A DNA stretch of 64,000 nt from Betaproteobacteria bacterium (GTDB lineage: Bacteria; Pseudomonadota; Gammaproteobacteria; Burkholderiales; Usitatibacteraceae). The position numbers and the translations under genes were made by a program. Location of the stretch: the NCBI GenBank assembly GCA_016720855.1, contig JADKJU010000002.1, forward strand, positions 1-64,000, read 5' to 3'. The notes below the pieces were generated by a model. It did not search any database. It had not been told where the DNA came from and saw only the letters and a list, made by a program, of their open reading frames with translations. Shown here piece by piece: positions 16,417 through 25,728 of this stretch (positions are counted from its first letter, which is position 1; each line of letters opens with the position of its first letter).

Positions 16417-19041
16417 TCAGAGCGCTCTCGGCTTCCTCGCCTTGAGGACGAGGTTCCAGCCCATGTGGCGCCCCAGCGTCTCCACCGGCACCCACGCGAG
16501 CACGCGCGGCACCTCCACGGGAATGAGCTGGCGCTTCACGATCGAGATGTCCTCGAACGCGGCGAACATCGCGCGAAGGCGCCGCGCGGTGTAGACCTTC
16601 ACGAGGGGACGGGCGCCCGCCTCGCTCAGCTCCACGGTCTCGGACATGACGTCGCCGATCGAGCGCGTGGCGAGCTTGCCGTGCACCAGGCCCTGCCAGC
16701 CCACGAGGTTGCGCCAGTAGTGCAGCGAGTTCTCCGCGTAAACCATCACGATCGCCTTTCCGCCCGGCTTGAGCACCCGGAAGATCTCGCCGATCACCGA
16801 TTGCGTGTTGGGCGTGTGGTGGATGACGCCGTTTGTGTAGACGACGTCGAAGGTGCCGTCCGCGAAAGGGATGCGCTCGGCGTCGTGGTGCACGAAGGTA
16901 CCCTCGAGTTCGCGCAGCGCGAAGTTCTCCTTCGCCAGTGCCAGGTGTCCCGAGGAGAGGTCCAGGTCGGTGACGATCGCGCCATTCTTCGCGAATTGCG
17001 CGAGGTCCGTTCCCATGCCGCCGCCGATCTCGAGCACCTTCTCGCCGGCGTGTCCGGCGAACTCCATCGTCTCGGCCATCCACGGCCCGTACTCGCCGTA
17101 GCGGTAACGCTCCGCCTCGGCGAACCAGTCGAGCGTGTGCGGCTGGGCAACCTTCACGTAGTGCGAGCCGCAGGGATCGTTGTCCCACTGGTTCTGGACC
17201 TCATCCTTGTATGCGTCGCCCGTGGCGAAGCGCGAGCGCCGCTCCTCGGCCACGAGGGGGCCTGCGGCGGCGACGCCGGACTGCTCGGCGGCGAATGCGA
17301 GGAGGCGCTGCACGTGGTGCGCCCACGAATACTCTTCCTCGGCGGCCTTTCTCGCATTGGCACCCAGGGCGCGCGCGAGTTCCGGGTTCGCGCAAAGGTG
17401 AACGACCGCCGCCGCGAACTCCTCGACCTCGCCGGGGCGGCAGAGCACGGCCCGCTGGTTCGTGACCTGCGGCCGGCCCTCGAGATCCGCCGGCCTGAGC
17501 GCCGGGCTCAGCACCTCGCCGATCTGCTCGAGGTCGCTCGCGACGATGCCGCCGGCGAGCCCCATGTACTCGAAGAGCTTGGTCGGCGAGCCGAAGAACG
17601 GGCTGTCCACCATGTGCGAGTCGTGCGGCGAGACGTAGAGGTCGCAGGCCTTGAGCAGCCTCGCCCCCTCCTGCTGCGGCACGCTGCCCGTGCACACCAC
17701 GCGCTCCCACAGGCGATGCTGCGCGAGGGCGGCGTCGACGATGGGCTTCTTGGCGCCGTCGCCGATGAGGAGAAACTTTGCGTTTGGCGCCTGCGCGCAG
17801 ACGAGCGGCAGCGCCGCCGCCAACACGTCGATGCCGTGCCAGCCGCCGAAGGTGCCGATGAAGCCGACGACGCAATCCCCGTCCTGGAAGCCGAGGCCCT
17901 CGCGGATCGCGCGCTTCTCGCCCGGCGTCGCGGGTGCGTAGGTTTCGATGTCGACGCCATTGGGATTCACCAGGATCTTCGACTCCGGGATCCCGCGCGC
18001 GACGATCGAGTCCTTCACGTGCTTCGAGATGACGGAGATGGCGGTCGCCTGGCGGAAGGCACCCTCTTCGATCCGGAGCAACTGGGCCTCGTACTCGAAA
18101 CCGCCGCCCCCGAAGCTCCGGCTCATGGATATCTCGGAGCCGTTGTACTCGATGAAGTACGGAATGCCGAGTTCGCGCACGAGCCGCGCACCCGCAAAAT
18201 TGCCGAGGACCAGCCGCTCGTATACATACGACGGGCGAAGGGCCTCGAACGCCGCCTTGAGGCGGGCGTAATAGTGGAAATTGGCGAGCATCACGGCCTG
18301 CTCGGACGATTCCTCGTAGGGGGGCGCCACGACCACCTGATCGAGGCCCATTTCGTCCAGCAAAGGAAAGCCATGCCCCATGAACGCCGTGAATCCTTCG
18401 CTCGCGCGGGCGAGCTCGTTGGCCACATGGCAGGTGTGCCCGTAGCTGCCGCCGGAGGTGATTCGCGCCCAATAGTCCGTGCGCAGATAGGCCCCGCGTC
18501 CCGTCGCCTTCCATCGCCCGTTTTCCCGGGATAGCCTCTTGAGGGGCACCGGCCGCGGATGGCTCGCGATCTCGTTCAGCCCCTGCGTCGCGATGCGCTC
18601 CCAGTTGTCCGTCGTGACCGTGCTTGCCTGGATCGGCCCGGGCGCCGAAGGGATCAGCCAGGGCCTCAGGATCCTGACTCGGCGCAGCACGGGCAGCGAG
18701 GTCCGGAATGCCGCGTTCGCGAGCCCCAGCCATCGATAGCTCCGGCACCGGTCCTCATCCAGCCGTTCGACGGCCGATTCGGCCGGCCAATAGAGGAAGA
18801 CGCGGGCCCCCGCCCGAATCCAGCGGTCCGCAATCCGCAACGCCGCGCGCGAAGCGATGCCACTCGCCATCTCGATGACAAGGCCGGCGAATCCGGCCGA
18901 CGGCTCGGGCAAAGGCGCCTGCGCATCCGGGAACACCGGATCGAGTCTCGCCTTGTGGCGCTCGGTGAACGAGGCGAGTTCTGCGTTCTCGACCTCGCCG
19001 ACGCGATCCAGCGCGGCGGTGGCATAACGATATCGATGCAT
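16417..19041 (-). CDS. fusion: GT4 glycosyltransferase + SAM-dependent methyltransferase
   Basis: This 874-residue two-enzyme protein starts at the ATG at 19041. An upstream in-frame ATG would overlap the oxidoreductase gene by about 100 bases. Residues 1 to about 130 resemble no domain I know. A GT-B glycosyltransferase follows, with EYNGSEIS, the C-lobe IGTFGGWHG and the nucleotide-sugar region around SPTKLFEYMG. From about residue 600 comes a class I methyltransferase with motif I VLEIGGGMGTDL at 669-680 and TNGVIHHTPN. The fusion suggests that a sugar is added and then methylated, or that chain elongation and capping are linked. The glycosyltransferase half is paralogous to the partial gene at the left edge. 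Confidence 0.87.
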   Translation of the reverse strand: MHRYRYATAALDRVGEVENAELASFTERHKARLDPVFPDAQAPLPEPSAGFAGLVIEMASGIASRAALRIADRWIRAGARVFLYWPAESAVERLDEDRCRSYRWLGLANAAFRTSLPVLRRVRILRPWLIPSAPGPIQASTVTTDNWERIATQGLNEIASHPRPVPLKRLSRENGRWKATGRGAYLRTDYWARITSGGSYGHTCHVANELARASEGFTAFMGHGFPLLDEMGLDQVVVAPPYEESSEQAVMLANFHYYARLKAAFEALRPSYVYERLVLGNFAGARLVRELGIPYFIEYNGSEISMSRSFGGGGFEYEAQLLRIEEGAFRQATAISVISKHVKDSIVARGIPESKILVNPNGVDIETYAPATPGEKRAIREGLGFQDGDCVVGFIGTFGGWHGIDVLAAALPLVCAQAPNAKFLLIGDGAKKPIVDAALAQHRLWERVVCTGSVPQQEGARLLKACDLYVSPHDSHMVDSPFFGSPTKLFEYMGLAGGIVASDLEQIGEVLSPALRPADLEGRPQVTNQRAVLCRPGEVEEFAAAVVHLCANPELARALGANARKAAEEEYSWAHHVQRLLAFAAEQSGVAAAGPLVAEERRSRFATGDAYKDEVQNQWDNDPCGSHYVKVAQPHTLDWFAEAERYRYGEYGPWMAETMEFAGHAGEKVLEIGGGMGTDLAQFAKNGAIVTDLDLSSGHLALAKENFALRELEGTFVHHDAERIPFADGTFDVVYTNGVIHHTPNTQSVIGEIFRVLKPGGKAIVMVYAENSLHYWRNLVGWQGLVHGKLATRSIGDVMSETVELSEAGARPLVKVYTARRLRAMFAAFEDISIVKRQLIPVEVPRVLAWVPVETLGRHMGWNLVLKARKPRAL

Positions 19042-19054
19042 TTCGCCCACGAAC

Positions 19055-21682
19055 CTACGCCCTCCCGTGGAGCTGGTCTTCGATCTCGAGGGCGACCGCG
19101 GTTGTTTCGACGATTTCCTCGAAGGCGATGGGTGCGGGTCCGCCGGTGGCGAGCGCATCGCCGAAGCGCGAGAGTTCCTCGAAGTGGCCCTTGTCCACCT
19201 CCCCCTCCCACAGCACCTCGCCGGTGCGCGCCCGCGTCACGCGCCTGTAGTCGTCGAGCACGTAAGCCTCGCCGTCGCAGAAGACCTCCACGCGCTCCTT
19301 GGGCAGGCCCTCCCTGGGCCCAAGCGCGGTGTAGGTGAGCGTGCACAAGCTGCCGTCGGCGTAGCGCAGGGTCGCGGAAAAGTTGTCGCTGCGCAGGTAA
19401 GGCAGCGCGCCCGGATCGATGGCGGCCGCCTCGATGGAGGCCACCGGTGCGCCCGCGAGAAAGCGGAAGCAGTCGTACATGTGACAGGCCTCGCCGATAT
19501 TCCGCCCCCCGCCCTGCGGGCCCTGGATCCAGTGGTCCGGCGGGATGTAGCCGCCGTTGAGGCGGTAGTGCACGACCAGCGGGGTCTTGCGGTTCGCGGT
19601 CGCCTCGCGGATTGCGCGCATGGCGGGCGAGAAGCGGCGGTTGAAGCCCACCATCACCATCGGCGCTCTCTCGAGATCCGCATGGGCGCGCGCGACGCGA
19701 TCGAGTTCCTCCCAGGTGATCGCAAGCGGCTTTTCGACGAAGACCGCCTTGCCCGCCTGCAGGCAGCGAACGACCTGGTCGGCGTGCTCATTGTGTCGCG
19801 TCGCGCTCACCACCAGGTCGAATCCCGGGTCGGAGAGCACCGCTTCCAGGTCCGAGGCGAGGACTTCCACCTGGTTGGCGCGGGCGAAGTTGCCCGAGGT
19901 GGTGGCGTTGCGGCTCACGACGCCGCGCAGGAAGAAGCGGTCCGGGCGCCTGGCCATCTGCGGCACCAGCATCGAGGTGCCGAACGCGCCCGCGCCCACG
20001 AGCGCGTACTTGAGCGGCCCGGCGGGAGCGGGGCGGTGGCCGCGGATGACGATGCGAGCCGCATCGGGGGGCTCCGGAAGCGCGCGCGTCTCGTCCGGAT
20101 ACTCGATGAGCACCGCCAGGGGTGCGGGGGCATCGGACTTCGCGAGCTCCGCATAGGCCCGGGGCGCGTCGTTCACCGCCACCACGCGCTCGACGAGCGA
20201 TTCGGGATGGATCCTCCCGGCGGCAGCAAGCTCGAGGTAGGCGCGCATGTTGCGGTTGAGCGTCCAGCGCACGTAGGCGAACGGGTAGTCGCGCCCTTCC
20301 TCCTCGTAGGCGCGGTCGTAGCGCCCCGGGCCGTAGGAGGTGCTCATGCGCAGGTCGATCTCCTTGCGGTAGAAGTCGTCGCGCTTCGGATGCAGGCCCA
20401 CGTCGCCCACGATGACGACGCACCCCTTGCGGCGCGAGAGCGCCATCGCGAGATTCATCGGCGCATCGGATTTCGTGGCCGCGGTGATGAGCACGCGATC
20501 CGCGCCCTGCCCGCCGCTGCGGTCGCGCACGAGGCGCTGGAAACGCTCCGGGTCGGTCTCGCCGTCGCAGAGCCCGAGTTCGCGTGCCCGCGCGAGCCGG
20601 CCCGCGTCGAGGTCGAAACCGAGGACCGTGACGCCGTTGGCCGCGAGGAGCTGCGCGGTGATCTGGCCGATGAGCCCAAGGCCGAGGACGCACACCGTCT
20701 CGCCGAGTTGCGGCTCGGCGCGGCGCACGCCCTGCAGCGCGATCGCGCCGACGGTGGTGGTCGCGGCCACCTTGAGATCGCAGCCCGCGGGAACGCGGCA
20801 CACGAGGTTTCGCGGCACGGCGACGTAATCGGCGTGGTTCGCCTTTCCGGCCCCGCCGCAGGCCACCAGGTCTCCCGCGGAAAGATCGCTCACGCCCGCG
20901 CCGACCGCGACGACTTCCCCGGCCGCGGAATAACCGACGTTCCACCCCTGTTGGTCCAGCTCCGATTGCGGAAGGTTGTCTTCCACCGCCGGCGCAAAGC
21001 GGATCGCGACGTGGTCGATCCGCACCGTCAGGGGCGATTTCACGCCCGCGTTGGCGACCACGATCGAGAAACGCGTGGAGGCACCCGGCGCGAAGATGAG
21101 CCGGTCCTCGAAGGCGCCCGGCGACTGGTTGCGGCTGCCGATCCATTCGGCGCCGCCCTCGCCCAGCAGTCCCACCGAGGCCGGGCCCGGGCCGGAAACG
21201 GTGCCACGCACCTCGACGATGGGAACGGTGCCCGCGGGGATCGCGATCTCGCCGGACATTGCCTGGTAGCCGAATTCGGACGAGTCGGTCGTGAGCTCGA
21301 ATCCGCTGCCGCCCGCGGCGAAATGCGTCGCATCGACTCGGCGCCAGGCGATCGGGCCGGAAAAGAGCTCGGATCGGGATTCGGCGGGAGCCGGCTCGGG
21401 AAGGACCTTGCGCACCTCCCGGTAGGCGATCTCGGCGACGCGGCGCACGGCCTTGCGCGGGTGGCGCGCGGCGAGGCCGAGGTAGGTGGCCGCGAGCTTC
21501 GCGCGGTCACCGAGCGTGGGCGGCGCTTCGCCGGGCGCGAGGCCGGGGCGGAGCGAGGCAATCTCGGTGCCGGTGCTGATGAGCGAGTAGCGAACGCGCA
21601 CGAGCACCTCTCCGCGTGCGGGAGTCGGGCGGGGCATCCGGGCGACGAGCGCGCCGGCACTGTTCAGGAGGATCTGCCGCAT
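19055..21682 (-). CDS. bi-domain oxidoreductase (zinc-type dehydrogenase + Gfo/Idh/MocA) with inserted beta-sandwich domain
   Basis: This 875-residue protein joins an MDR-type alcohol dehydrogenase (cofactor motif GLGLIGQ in the N-terminal half) to a Gfo/Idh/MocA oxidoreductase (ALVGAGAFG, then VEKPLA). Such bi-domain proteins are common in surface-polysaccharide loci and presumably act on nucleotide sugars, but their reaction is not established. Compared with its paralogue at 29287-31455 it has about 130 extra residues (105-235) inserted before the GYSAAG segment. The insert looks like a beta-sandwich and resembles the C-terminal domain of the neighbouring GT39 protein (shared FxYQAM, IPxG, GLL, VVxN pattern). 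Confidence 0.87.
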   Translation of the reverse strand: MRQILLNSAGALVARMPRPTPARGEVLVRVRYSLISTGTEIASLRPGLAPGEAPPTLGDRAKLAATYLGLAARHPRKAVRRVAEIAYREVRKVLPEPAPAESRSELFSGPIAWRRVDATHFAAGGSGFELTTDSSEFGYQAMSGEIAIPAGTVPIVEVRGTVSGPGPASVGLLGEGGAEWIGSRNQSPGAFEDRLIFAPGASTRFSIVVANAGVKSPLTVRIDHVAIRFAPAVEDNLPQSELDQQGWNVGYSAAGEVVAVGAGVSDLSAGDLVACGGAGKANHADYVAVPRNLVCRVPAGCDLKVAATTTVGAIALQGVRRAEPQLGETVCVLGLGLIGQITAQLLAANGVTVLGFDLDAGRLARARELGLCDGETDPERFQRLVRDRSGGQGADRVLITAATKSDAPMNLAMALSRRKGCVVIVGDVGLHPKRDDFYRKEIDLRMSTSYGPGRYDRAYEEEGRDYPFAYVRWTLNRNMRAYLELAAAGRIHPESLVERVVAVNDAPRAYAELAKSDAPAPLAVLIEYPDETRALPEPPDAARIVIRGHRPAPAGPLKYALVGAGAFGTSMLVPQMARRPDRFFLRGVVSRNATTSGNFARANQVEVLASDLEAVLSDPGFDLVVSATRHNEHADQVVRCLQAGKAVFVEKPLAITWEELDRVARAHADLERAPMVMVGFNRRFSPAMRAIREATANRKTPLVVHYRLNGGYIPPDHWIQGPQGGGRNIGEACHMYDCFRFLAGAPVASIEAAAIDPGALPYLRSDNFSATLRYADGSLCTLTYTALGPREGLPKERVEVFCDGEAYVLDDYRRVTRARTGEVLWEGEVDKGHFEELSRFGDALATGGPAPIAFEEIVETTAVALEIEDQLHGRA

Positions 21683-21739
21683 CTGGGTTGTTCTCTATCC
21701 ATGCGCCTGCCGGCGACGTCTTGTTCGCATTGTGCCCGG

Positions 21740-23545
21740 TCACTTGCTGCCCGTGCCGGTTCCGCAGGGCCGCGGGTAGCACTTCAGCTCGAAATCACGA
21801 AGTGTTGCTTGCGAGGAACCGCCGGCAGGCTTGAAATTGGAAACGACGACCTTCACGGTATCCCGCTCCCCTGCGTAGCCGAGCAGTTGTCCTTCGAAAT
21901 CGCCGGCGGACTTCCGGCTCGATAGCGCGATAAAGCGCGACTCGTCACCCAGCAACAGGCCGATGCTGACGCCACCCGAAGCCACGTGACCCGAGAAATG
22001 CGCCATGACGACCGATCCCTCGGGAATCTTCACCGTCGCCATCGCCTGATAGTCGAAGGGCTCATTCGAGGTGACGACCTCGAGCGCGCAGTCGCGGCGG
22101 ACAACCCTTGCCCCCGGCACGAACCCGGAAAACTCGAGCGCGCACAGGTTGTAGCCCCCTGGCAGCGGCCCGCGAGCGGCGCTCGCGGTCGCTGCGGCGA
22201 GCATCCGGGCGCCTTTCGCCTCGAGCCTCGCATACGCGAAGACATCCCCGGCGACCCAGGCAGTGACGGCGCAAGCAATCGCGAGGATGCCCAGCCCTGT
22301 CCGCCGAAAGCGCTCCCCGACGCGCCCCGCAAGGTAGTCGAAAAGCATGAGGAAGGCGAACAGATACGAAAGGTGCAGGTAACGCACATACCGGGCTTCC
22401 CAGTGAGTCATTCCAATGCTTCCCAGCGCGTAGATCACCGGCACCAGGACCAGGAGCAGCCTGCGAGGCGAACGAAGATACAGGAGGGTTGCAAAGGTCA
22501 CCATGGCCATGCCGCCGAAGTCGAACAACCGCTTGAGCCCGTAGGCCGAGCCGGCTTCAGGCAACCAGTTCTCGGAATCGGTCAGCACGTGCCGCCAGCG
22601 CCACGAGATGACGCTCAGCACGAATTCGGGGTGCTCTCGCCAGGCTCGAAAGTATTCGGACGTGAAATAGCGGTTTGCCTCGACGGACAGCCATTTCATG
22701 CCCTTCTGCTGAAGGACCTCACCGGCCTTGCGGTCGTCCAGCACGAAACCGTAGTCGTTGGGCAACTCGCCGAGACCTTCCCAGAGCGCATTGCCGCCGC
22801 CCGTGGTCGAGAATACCCAGTGGCCGTTCTCGACGCGGTTGTGCAGGCCCCATGCCGCAATCGGGAGCGCGAAGGCCGCAACGAGCACGGCGACGGCCGC
22901 GATTCCGCGGCGATTCGCGTGCTGCCAAAGCAACCACAACGCAAGAAGACCCGGCAGCAGCAGCATGTCGGGGCGAATCAGCGCGGCAATGCCGAGGTAG
23001 ACGCCGGTCGCCGCACAAAAGGCGTGCCGCGGCCTGTCCCCCGCGGCGCAGATCACGGTAAGCGCGAGTGCTCCCAGAATCAAGACGGGCGAGATGAACT
23101 CCGCAAGCAGGAACGTGCTTCCGAAGGCCCAGAGCGGATACACGGCATAGAGGACCGCGCCGCAAAGCGCGAGCACCGTCGCGAGACCCGCGCGCCGCAG
23201 CAGGAAGTAGACGAGCGGCACTCCGGCACAGTCGATGACGGCCTGCCCGACGCGCATCGTCTGGGGCCCGTCCATTCCGGCGAGTCGAAAGGCCGCGAGT
23301 AGCGCAGGGTACCCCGGGGGATAGGCCAGCGAAGTGTAATCGAGCGCGATGACGTCATTCGCAAGCTTCAGGTACATCGGCGTAATTCCGCCGAAATAGT
23401 TCTTCGTCGCCCAAACCAGGTAGTCGACTTCCCCGCCCTGGATGGCGATCGCCTGAACGCGGACGTAGATCGCGGCAGCGACCGCGAGAATGAGCGCGAC
23501 CCAGACCGCGCCAGGCTGCGCACGCGGCACGGAAAGCCGGCTCAT
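21740..23545 (-). CDS. GT39-like membrane glycosyltransferase with C-terminal beta-sandwich domain
   Basis: In this 601-residue protein, about ten hydrophobic segments cover residues 10-440, followed by a soluble domain of about 145 residues. An acidic pair in the first loop (GGEVDY) and the overall layout match GT-C enzymes such as ArnT or dolichyl-phosphate-mannose transferases, which use undecaprenyl-phosphate sugars in the periplasm. The start at 23545 is chosen for its GGAAGG ribosome-binding site. A longer frame would run into the upstream gene. The C-terminal domain is shared with the insert in the downstream oxidoreductase. It likely works with the lipid-linked-sugar synthase at 28343 and the small carrier at 23589. 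Confidence 0.82.
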   Translation of the reverse strand: MSRLSVPRAQPGAVWVALILAVAAAIYVRVQAIAIQGGEVDYLVWATKNYFGGITPMYLKLANDVIALDYTSLAYPPGYPALLAAFRLAGMDGPQTMRVGQAVIDCAGVPLVYFLLRRAGLATVLALCGAVLYAVYPLWAFGSTFLLAEFISPVLILGALALTVICAAGDRPRHAFCAATGVYLGIAALIRPDMLLLPGLLALWLLWQHANRRGIAAVAVLVAAFALPIAAWGLHNRVENGHWVFSTTGGGNALWEGLGELPNDYGFVLDDRKAGEVLQQKGMKWLSVEANRYFTSEYFRAWREHPEFVLSVISWRWRHVLTDSENWLPEAGSAYGLKRLFDFGGMAMVTFATLLYLRSPRRLLLVLVPVIYALGSIGMTHWEARYVRYLHLSYLFAFLMLFDYLAGRVGERFRRTGLGILAIACAVTAWVAGDVFAYARLEAKGARMLAAATASAARGPLPGGYNLCALEFSGFVPGARVVRRDCALEVVTSNEPFDYQAMATVKIPEGSVVMAHFSGHVASGGVSIGLLLGDESRFIALSSRKSAGDFEGQLLGYAGERDTVKVVVSNFKPAGGSSQATLRDFELKCYPRPCGTGTGSK

Positions 23546-23588
23546 GACGGATCCCTTCCGGAAGAGGTGCCGCGGCTGCCGGGAAGCA

Positions 23589-23936
23589 TCATGCCCGCGA
23601 CCAACCCACCACCGCGATGCCGCTCGCGATGAGCACGATGCCCACCCACTGGGCGGCGCCGATGGGCTCGGAGAGCACCAGGCGCGAGGCGAGGATGACG
23701 GCAATGAACTGCGCGGCCGCGAACGACTGGGCCACGTTCAGCGGCAGCCACCCCAGGATCATCACGTAGATGAGCGCGGCCACCCCGAAGGACGCCAGCC
23801 CGAGCACGAGCTTCCACGACTGCAGGCGCTCGATCAGCGGGCCGGGAACGGCAAACTCGTCGGCGCCCGTCTTCATGAGCAGGTTGGCCATGACCGTGAA
23901 ACCGATCATGGCGGCGAACGCGAGCGCGATTTTCAC
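23589..23936 (-). CDS. small EmrE/EamA-like four-helix membrane protein, putative lipid-linked-sugar flippase
   Basis: This 115-residue protein has four hydrophobic helices and small-multidrug-resistance character. ArnE/ArnF-like proteins of this size flip undecaprenyl-phosphate sugars. The GTG start overlaps the upstream methyltransferase stop as GTGA. A much longer frame exists but runs through the methyltransferase gene and is rejected. Its place beside a GT39 enzyme, with an undecaprenyl-phosphate glycosyltransferase in the same string, supports the flippase reading over drug export. No substrate-specific residue can be named. Confidence 0.75.
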   Translation of the reverse strand: MKIALAFAAMIGFTVMANLLMKTGADEFAVPGPLIERLQSWKLVLGLASFGVAALIYVMILGWLPLNVAQSFAAAQFIAVILASRLVLSEPIGAAQWVGIVLIASGIAVVGWSRA

Positions 23937-24886
23937 GATGCGGGACCTCCTGGCTTGCGCGCGACGCCGACCACCTGCAGGCCCGCGCGCTTCAATCCCG
24001 GCAGGCGCGTGGTGAGCTCGTCGACGGCCGTCGCGAAACGGGTGATGGCGCGTATCCCGGGGATGAAGCGGAACAGCCGGTTGAACACGAGCACGTCGCT
24101 GTTCATGAAGAAGCAGAAGCCCAGGAAGCCGTAGGTCTTCCACGACACGACCTCGAGGCCCGCGGCTTCGAGCGGCGGCACGGTCTCGGCCCACAGGAGC
24201 GGGCGCTCGGTATCGGCGTCCAGTGCGGGCGACAGGCGATAGATCACGGCGCGGATGAGCCGCCAGAGCACGAAGTCGCTCACGGGCTCCCGGAAGAAGA
24301 ACCGCCCGCCGGGCTGGAGCACCCGCGCCACTTCCGCGAAGAGCGCCGCGCGATCCGAGACGTGGTGCACGCCTCCGAGCATGAAGACGGAGCCGACCGA
24401 GGCGTCCGCGAGCGGCAGGCGCGTCGCGTCGCCTTGCGCATAGAGATAGTCCGGGCGCCCGGCCGCGGCGCGGCGCGCCTGCTCGAGCATCGGCAGCGAC
24501 ACGTCCACGCCCACGCCGAAACGCACGCGCGCGCCGAAGAGCTTGAGCATCTCGCCCTGCCCGCAGCACAGTTCCGCAACGCTCTCGAGGTCCTGCGGCC
24601 GCACTTCCTTCTCGAGGCAATGGTCGAGATACGCCATGTACTCCTGCGTATGCGGGTAGGCGAGGTTCTCGCTGTACTGGCGCGCGAACGACTCGTCGTA
24701 GTGCTCCATCTGCCGGCGCGCGTCCTCGGATGTGTCGGGAGGCAGCAGGCGCGGGATGCCGGAGGCAGTCACCTCGTAGCGCTCCGCCGTCGAAGGCGTG
24801 ACCAGCGCGCCGTCGGCGGCCGCGAGCGGCTCGCCCGTGGCCGGGCAGCGCAGCAGCGCGAGGTGCCGGGGGTCCAGGGAAGTCAT
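23933..24886 (-). CDS. SAM-dependent methyltransferase with Trm112-like N-terminus
   Basis: In this 317-residue protein, residues 5-50 look like a Trm112-type small domain (LLRCPATGEPL, then GIPRLLP) lacking the second cysteine pair. A class I methyltransferase follows, with motif I VAELCCGQGEML at about 103-114, FMLGGVHHV and LQPGG. Trm112-methyltransferase fusions are frequent in polysaccharide clusters. The target is unknown. The ATG overlaps the preceding methyltransferase stop as ATGA. It is the third of three consecutive methyltransferases in transcription order. Confidence 0.83.
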   Translation of the reverse strand: MTSLDPRHLALLRCPATGEPLAAADGALVTPSTAERYEVTASGIPRLLPPDTSEDARRQMEHYDESFARQYSENLAYPHTQEYMAYLDHCLEKEVRPQDLESVAELCCGQGEMLKLFGARVRFGVGVDVSLPMLEQARRAAAGRPDYLYAQGDATRLPLADASVGSVFMLGGVHHVSDRAALFAEVARVLQPGGRFFFREPVSDFVLWRLIRAVIYRLSPALDADTERPLLWAETVPPLEAAGLEVVSWKTYGFLGFCFFMNSDVLVFNRLFRFIPGIRAITRFATAVDELTTRLPGLKRAGLQVVGVARKPGGPAS

Positions 24887-25728
24887 TTCTCGCCCACCAC
24901 CGTCCAGCTGTAGCCGCGCCGCGCCGCCGCGCGCACGTTGCGCAATCCCTGGCCCTCGAGGAGGGCCACGGCCTCCTCGCGCGTGTAGTACTTCGCGTAG
25001 GCGGGGTTCAGCTGGTCGTAGATCACGAGCCGGCGCTTGTCCGGGCTCATCCGGAAGAGCACGTTCTCGAGATAGTCCCTGAGCGGCAGCGGCACGATGC
25101 GGCTGAGCATCCGGTAGGCGACCAGCCCGGCGTACAGGAGCCACACCACCGCCGTGAGGAGAGGGTGCGGCAGGCGCCGCGTGATGGCGCGCAGCGGCAG
25201 CACGAGCGCAAGGTAGAGCCCGTTGCCCTCGCGGCCGTAGAGCCACACGAGGAAGCGCCCTCCCGGGACGAGCGCCTCGCGCACGCGCGCGACCACAGGC
25301 GCCGGATCGGGAATGTGATGCAGCACGCCGATCGAGAGCGCGAGGTCCGCCGACACGTCGGCCGGCAGCTCGTCGCCGGCGCAGCGCAGCGCGCGCACGC
25401 GAGCGGCCGTCTCCGGCGGCAGCGTGGCCACGTTGCTCGCGAGCACGTCGTACGCGTCGGAGGGCTCGACGGCCGTCACCTGCCCGGCGCCGGCGGCGAG
25501 CGCCATCTGCACGATGCGCCCCGTGCCGCTGCCGATGTCGAGCACGCGACGGCCGCGGAAATCGGCCGGGTCCACGAGGCCGTTCAGGATGTCGGCGAAG
25601 AGCTCCTGCGACCCGTAGAAGCCTTCGTTCGAGGTGTAGCGCGTCCACTGGTCGCCGAAGTCGGCGATCGTCTGCCGCTTGAGGGTGTCTTCGGCAGCGT
25701 CGCGCTCGGCGGGGCGGGAGGAGCTCAT
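24883..25728 (-). CDS. class I SAM-dependent methyltransferase with hydrophobic insert
   Basis: This 281-residue protein has motif I RVLDIGSGTGRIVQ at about residues 61-74 and GVLHHIPDP. Between residues 172 and 215 a hydrophobic insert (LYLALVLPLRAI, LLTAVVWLLYAGLVA) may bind the membrane, suggesting a lipid-linked substrate. It is translationally coupled on both sides by ATGA overlaps. The family methylates sugars or lipids. Specificity cannot be judged. Confidence 0.83.
   Translation of the reverse strand: MSSSRPAERDAAEDTLKRQTIADFGDQWTRYTSNEGFYGSQELFADILNGLVDPADFRGRRVLDIGSGTGRIVQMALAAGAGQVTAVEPSDAYDVLASNVATLPPETAARVRALRCAGDELPADVSADLALSIGVLHHIPDPAPVVARVREALVPGGRFLVWLYGREGNGLYLALVLPLRAITRRLPHPLLTAVVWLLYAGLVAYRMLSRIVPLPLRDYLENVLFRMSPDKRRLVIYDQLNPAYAKYYTREEAVALLEGQGLRNVRAAARRGYSWTVVGEK

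Noticed and set aside
19067..21925. 952-codon open frame on the plus strand
   Set aside because: Antisense shadow of the bi-domain oxidoreductase; no recognisable domain or ribosome-binding site.
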